From Ceratobasidium sp. AG-K (taxonomy: Eukaryota; Basidiomycota; Agaricomycetes; Cantharellales; Ceratobasidiaceae): DNA of 64,000 nucleotides. Both the position numbers and the translations under genes were made by a program. Positions 61,865-64,000 of this stretch are shown here, piece after piece; within the stretch, counting starts at the first letter, position 1, and each line of letters starts with the position of its first letter. Below the pieces are notes generated by a model. It worked only from the letters and a program-made list of their open reading frames with translations, was not told where the DNA came from and made no database searches. The DNA is taken from the NCBI GenBank assembly GCA_037039685.1, contig JAWNGF010000003.1, forward strand, positions 5,244,571 to 5,308,570, in the 5' to 3' direction.

Positions 61865-63683
61865 TTAGAGGGAGACCCCTTCTTTTTCCAATCCTTCTGA
61901 GATAGTAGCTTCTCTCCCCTTTATGTTGGGTTTGGTTGTTATCCATTCTTTGGACGAGCATTTGAGTGAACAATGACCTTCTTGTCCGCACTTCAGACAT
62001 TGGTTTGATGCCATCCTTGCCTTGTATACTTCGTCTGGTAGTTGCTTTGTAGAGGTTTGCCTGTTAGTAGTTGATTGGGGTGTTTTCTTCCTGGTAGAGG
62101 CCTTGATCTGTTGAAATTTCTGGTCAATGGAGATCGCAAGTGTGATCCATTGATTAAGGTTAAGGTGCCTTTTGGTTCCGTCTTTGTTGATAAGGGAAAG
62201 CTCAAATTGTGCAAGCTCTGTTTGATTTCTGGTTTGAGTCCCTCCTTGAATTGGTTGATAAGGGCTTCTTCCCCCCAATTGACGTCGACCATGTGAAAGC
62301 AGAATTCCATTGCATAGTTTGCTACTGAGTTGACCTGCTTGCTTTTTTGGATATCAGCTTCTGCCTTGGCCTTCTTGTTAGGGTTGCTGAATTGCTCCAT
62401 GAAGTGTGTCTTAAACGATTCCCATGACCCTAGGTTTGGGTCTGGAACTCCATTGTTCATGGATTGTAGTAACACCTGCACCCAATGTGTAGCAGATCTG
62501 TTATCCAATTTGAAGTTGGCTAATGCTTCTCTAATTTGTTCTTGTCCCGAGCTGTATTGGTCACCCAACCTGACAAAGTAGCTTTCCATTTGGGTGATGA
62601 ACATTTCTGCTCCTTCTCCTTTCTTCCCGTCAAAAGCCTCTGGTCTAGTTACCTTTGGACACCTGGTTTCCCTTCTGTTGTTGGGGTTTTCTGTAAGCTG
62701 ACATAACCTTTGTTCCAATTCATCAATTCTTGTGGATTCTGCTTTGGGGTGGGGAGGTGATACAGCATGCAGAGATGCTTCATCCATTTGTTTGTGCATG
62801 TTGTTGATTGCTTCTTGCATGGTGTTAATTTGTCCAATCGCAATCCTTCCGTCTCCCCTTAGTCCTTCTAGTCCTTGGGTGATTGCTTCATTCCAGGCTA
62901 GCTGTGCCTGTCTTGTGGTGTTAAGATCTTCCTGCATGTTGTTTACTAGCCCTTGTGTGTTTGTGACTTTGTTTCTTAAGCAAATTACATTTTGTCCAAC
63001 CAGGAAACTGTCATGTTTGCTGTTTTGCGCAGCATTAAGGATGTCTGTGAGGGTTCCTTGTAGATTGTTGAGGGAATCGTTGAAGATCTGTTGGTGGTTA
63101 GCCAACACTTGAGTGGATTGTTCTAACCCATTAAGTCTTCTGTTGATTGTTATTCTCATTCCATCAACAATCCTTTAGAGTGCGTTGTGCCTTCCAAGGT
63201 GAAGATTGTCAAGGTCATCAAGATTGCTAATTACAGTTCTGCTGCTGGAGCTAGAACTCAAACCAGGAATCTCTGGGGCATCTTGGCCTTCAGTTGCTGC
63301 TGGTTGTTGGGAATACCCTTGTGGTACATATGGCGGTGCTGGGTTAACGGGTGTTACGGCCTGAGAGCTTATAGGGATTGGACCAGCGTTGGTGATGGTT
63401 CCCCCAATCTGGGGTACTTGGGGGGCGTGTGAAATGTGCAGTGTGGGAGGAGGTCTGATAGGGACCAAGGATATGCCCCCATGAGCCTCAGGCTGGGGGG
63501 AAAAAAACTGTCTTCTTGGTCCCATAGGCCATAGCGGACGTGAGGGACCTGGGCTTGCATTTGAAATTGGAATTCAAATTGTGACCGGCGTGGGATCTTT
63601 GGTAATATCCCCTGGTTCCCTAACAATGGTAGGTTCTTCCTGAATAACTGAAACATTCTCGGTGTTGAATGTTCCAGGCATAG
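61865..63683 (-). pseudogene. gag: gag of element H, 5' end missing
   Basis: The frame enters at MPGTFNTENVS, which aligns with residue 50 or so of the gag of A, after the G-family LTR at 63684. TGA at 63574-63576 and TAA at 63175-63177 interrupt it, and a 1-nt deletion in an A run near 62225 shifts it before the knuckle (CLKCGQEGHCSLKC). The heptamer is changed to GGAAAAA. Confidence 0.88.
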
Positions 63684-64000
63684 TGTCCCGACTTGGGTCA
63701 ATTAGGTATATAAAAGGTTAAGGGGTTTGACTTAGACAAGTCTTAGAACCCAAGGAGTAGTGATAGTTAAGAGGATTGATTGGTCAAGTCCTAGTGGAGA
63801 GGAGGTCAAGCCTTGTTGTTAACTGGCTTGACCTCTGGGTTTATATACATGAGGGATCAGTGCTACGTCATTATCTATCAGTGTGAGAAAGCCAAGTACA
63901 ACCAATGATAAGCAAGATAAGAGGTATGACTTGACCTTCTGGAAGTTCTGGAAGCAATCACCAATATCAAATGGAAAGACAAATACATCACATGATACAA
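63684..64000 (-). repeat. G-family LTR, truncated by window edge
   Basis: It begins TGTCCCGACT and matches the solo LTR at 24733-25148 for its visible 317 bp. The left flank CATAG (63679-63683) is the expected target site. Whether it is solo or part of a full element cannot be seen. Confidence 0.9.

Larger units (their letters stand above)
42573..63683 (-). mobile_element. Element H: decayed chromovirus, minus strand, LTR split by element D
   Basis: The 3' LTR starts at 42573 inside the gag of F and is interrupted at 42953 by element D. It resumes at 57504 and ends at 57576. Rightward follow the inverted polypurine tract, ORF3, pol and gag up to 63683, where a G-family LTR cuts in before the 5' LTR. 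The left flank is CAATT (42568-42572). Many nonsense codons make it the most decayed large body here. Confidence 0.9.

Overview
This window is a fungal transposon graveyard. Almost every base belongs to Ty3/gypsy LTR retrotransposons of the chromovirus type, whose integrases end in a GPF motif and a chromodomain. The codon use, the short LTRs with TATA boxes and the lack of other recognisable genes suggest heterochromatin of a filamentous basidiomycete. A Rhizoctonia-like agaricomycete is my guess, at low confidence. I see no rRNA, tRNA, CRISPR array or clear host housekeeping gene.

I resolve nine element bodies, named A to I here. Element B (minus) fills 1-14663 and is split by the young element A (plus, 2694-9921, TSD TTTGA). 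A short stretch of possible host sequence (14664-16416 and 23626-24732) is split by element C (plus, 16417-23620, TSD CCCCA). It is followed by a solo LTR of the G family (24733-25148, TSD CACAG) and about 2 kb without genes. From 27157 to the right edge lies one nested stack. E (minus) is cut by F (minus). F is cut by G (plus, a different family) and by H (minus). The 3' LTR of H is cut by D (plus), and the pol gene of D is cut by I (plus). At 63684 another G-family LTR interrupts the gag of H.

A, C, D, E, F, H, I and the more distant B share one plan: LTR, self-primer site, gag, pol in the -1 frame, a third ORF (called ORF3 here) again in the -1 frame and overlapping the 3' end of pol, polypurine tract, LTR. 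ORF3 encodes a Trp-rich, charged protein of 254 residues with no membrane segment and a conserved CRGC motif. I cannot match it to a known family. G has gag and pol but no ORF3. It carries an extra coiled-coil frame without any methionine between its 5' LTR and gag.

The strongest mechanistic signals are these. (1) In three LTR types a 12-nt primer-binding site lies 2 nt after the LTR and is complementary to a 12-mer about 30 nt downstream of the TATA box. This is the arrangement expected for Tf1-type self-primed reverse transcription. (2) A canonical -1 slippery heptamer GGGAAAA sits just before the gag stop in A, C, D, I and G. (3) TGASTCA (Gcn4/AP-1-like) sites cluster in U3. (4) Most nonsense codons in the broken copies are CGA to TGA, which indicates CpG decay.
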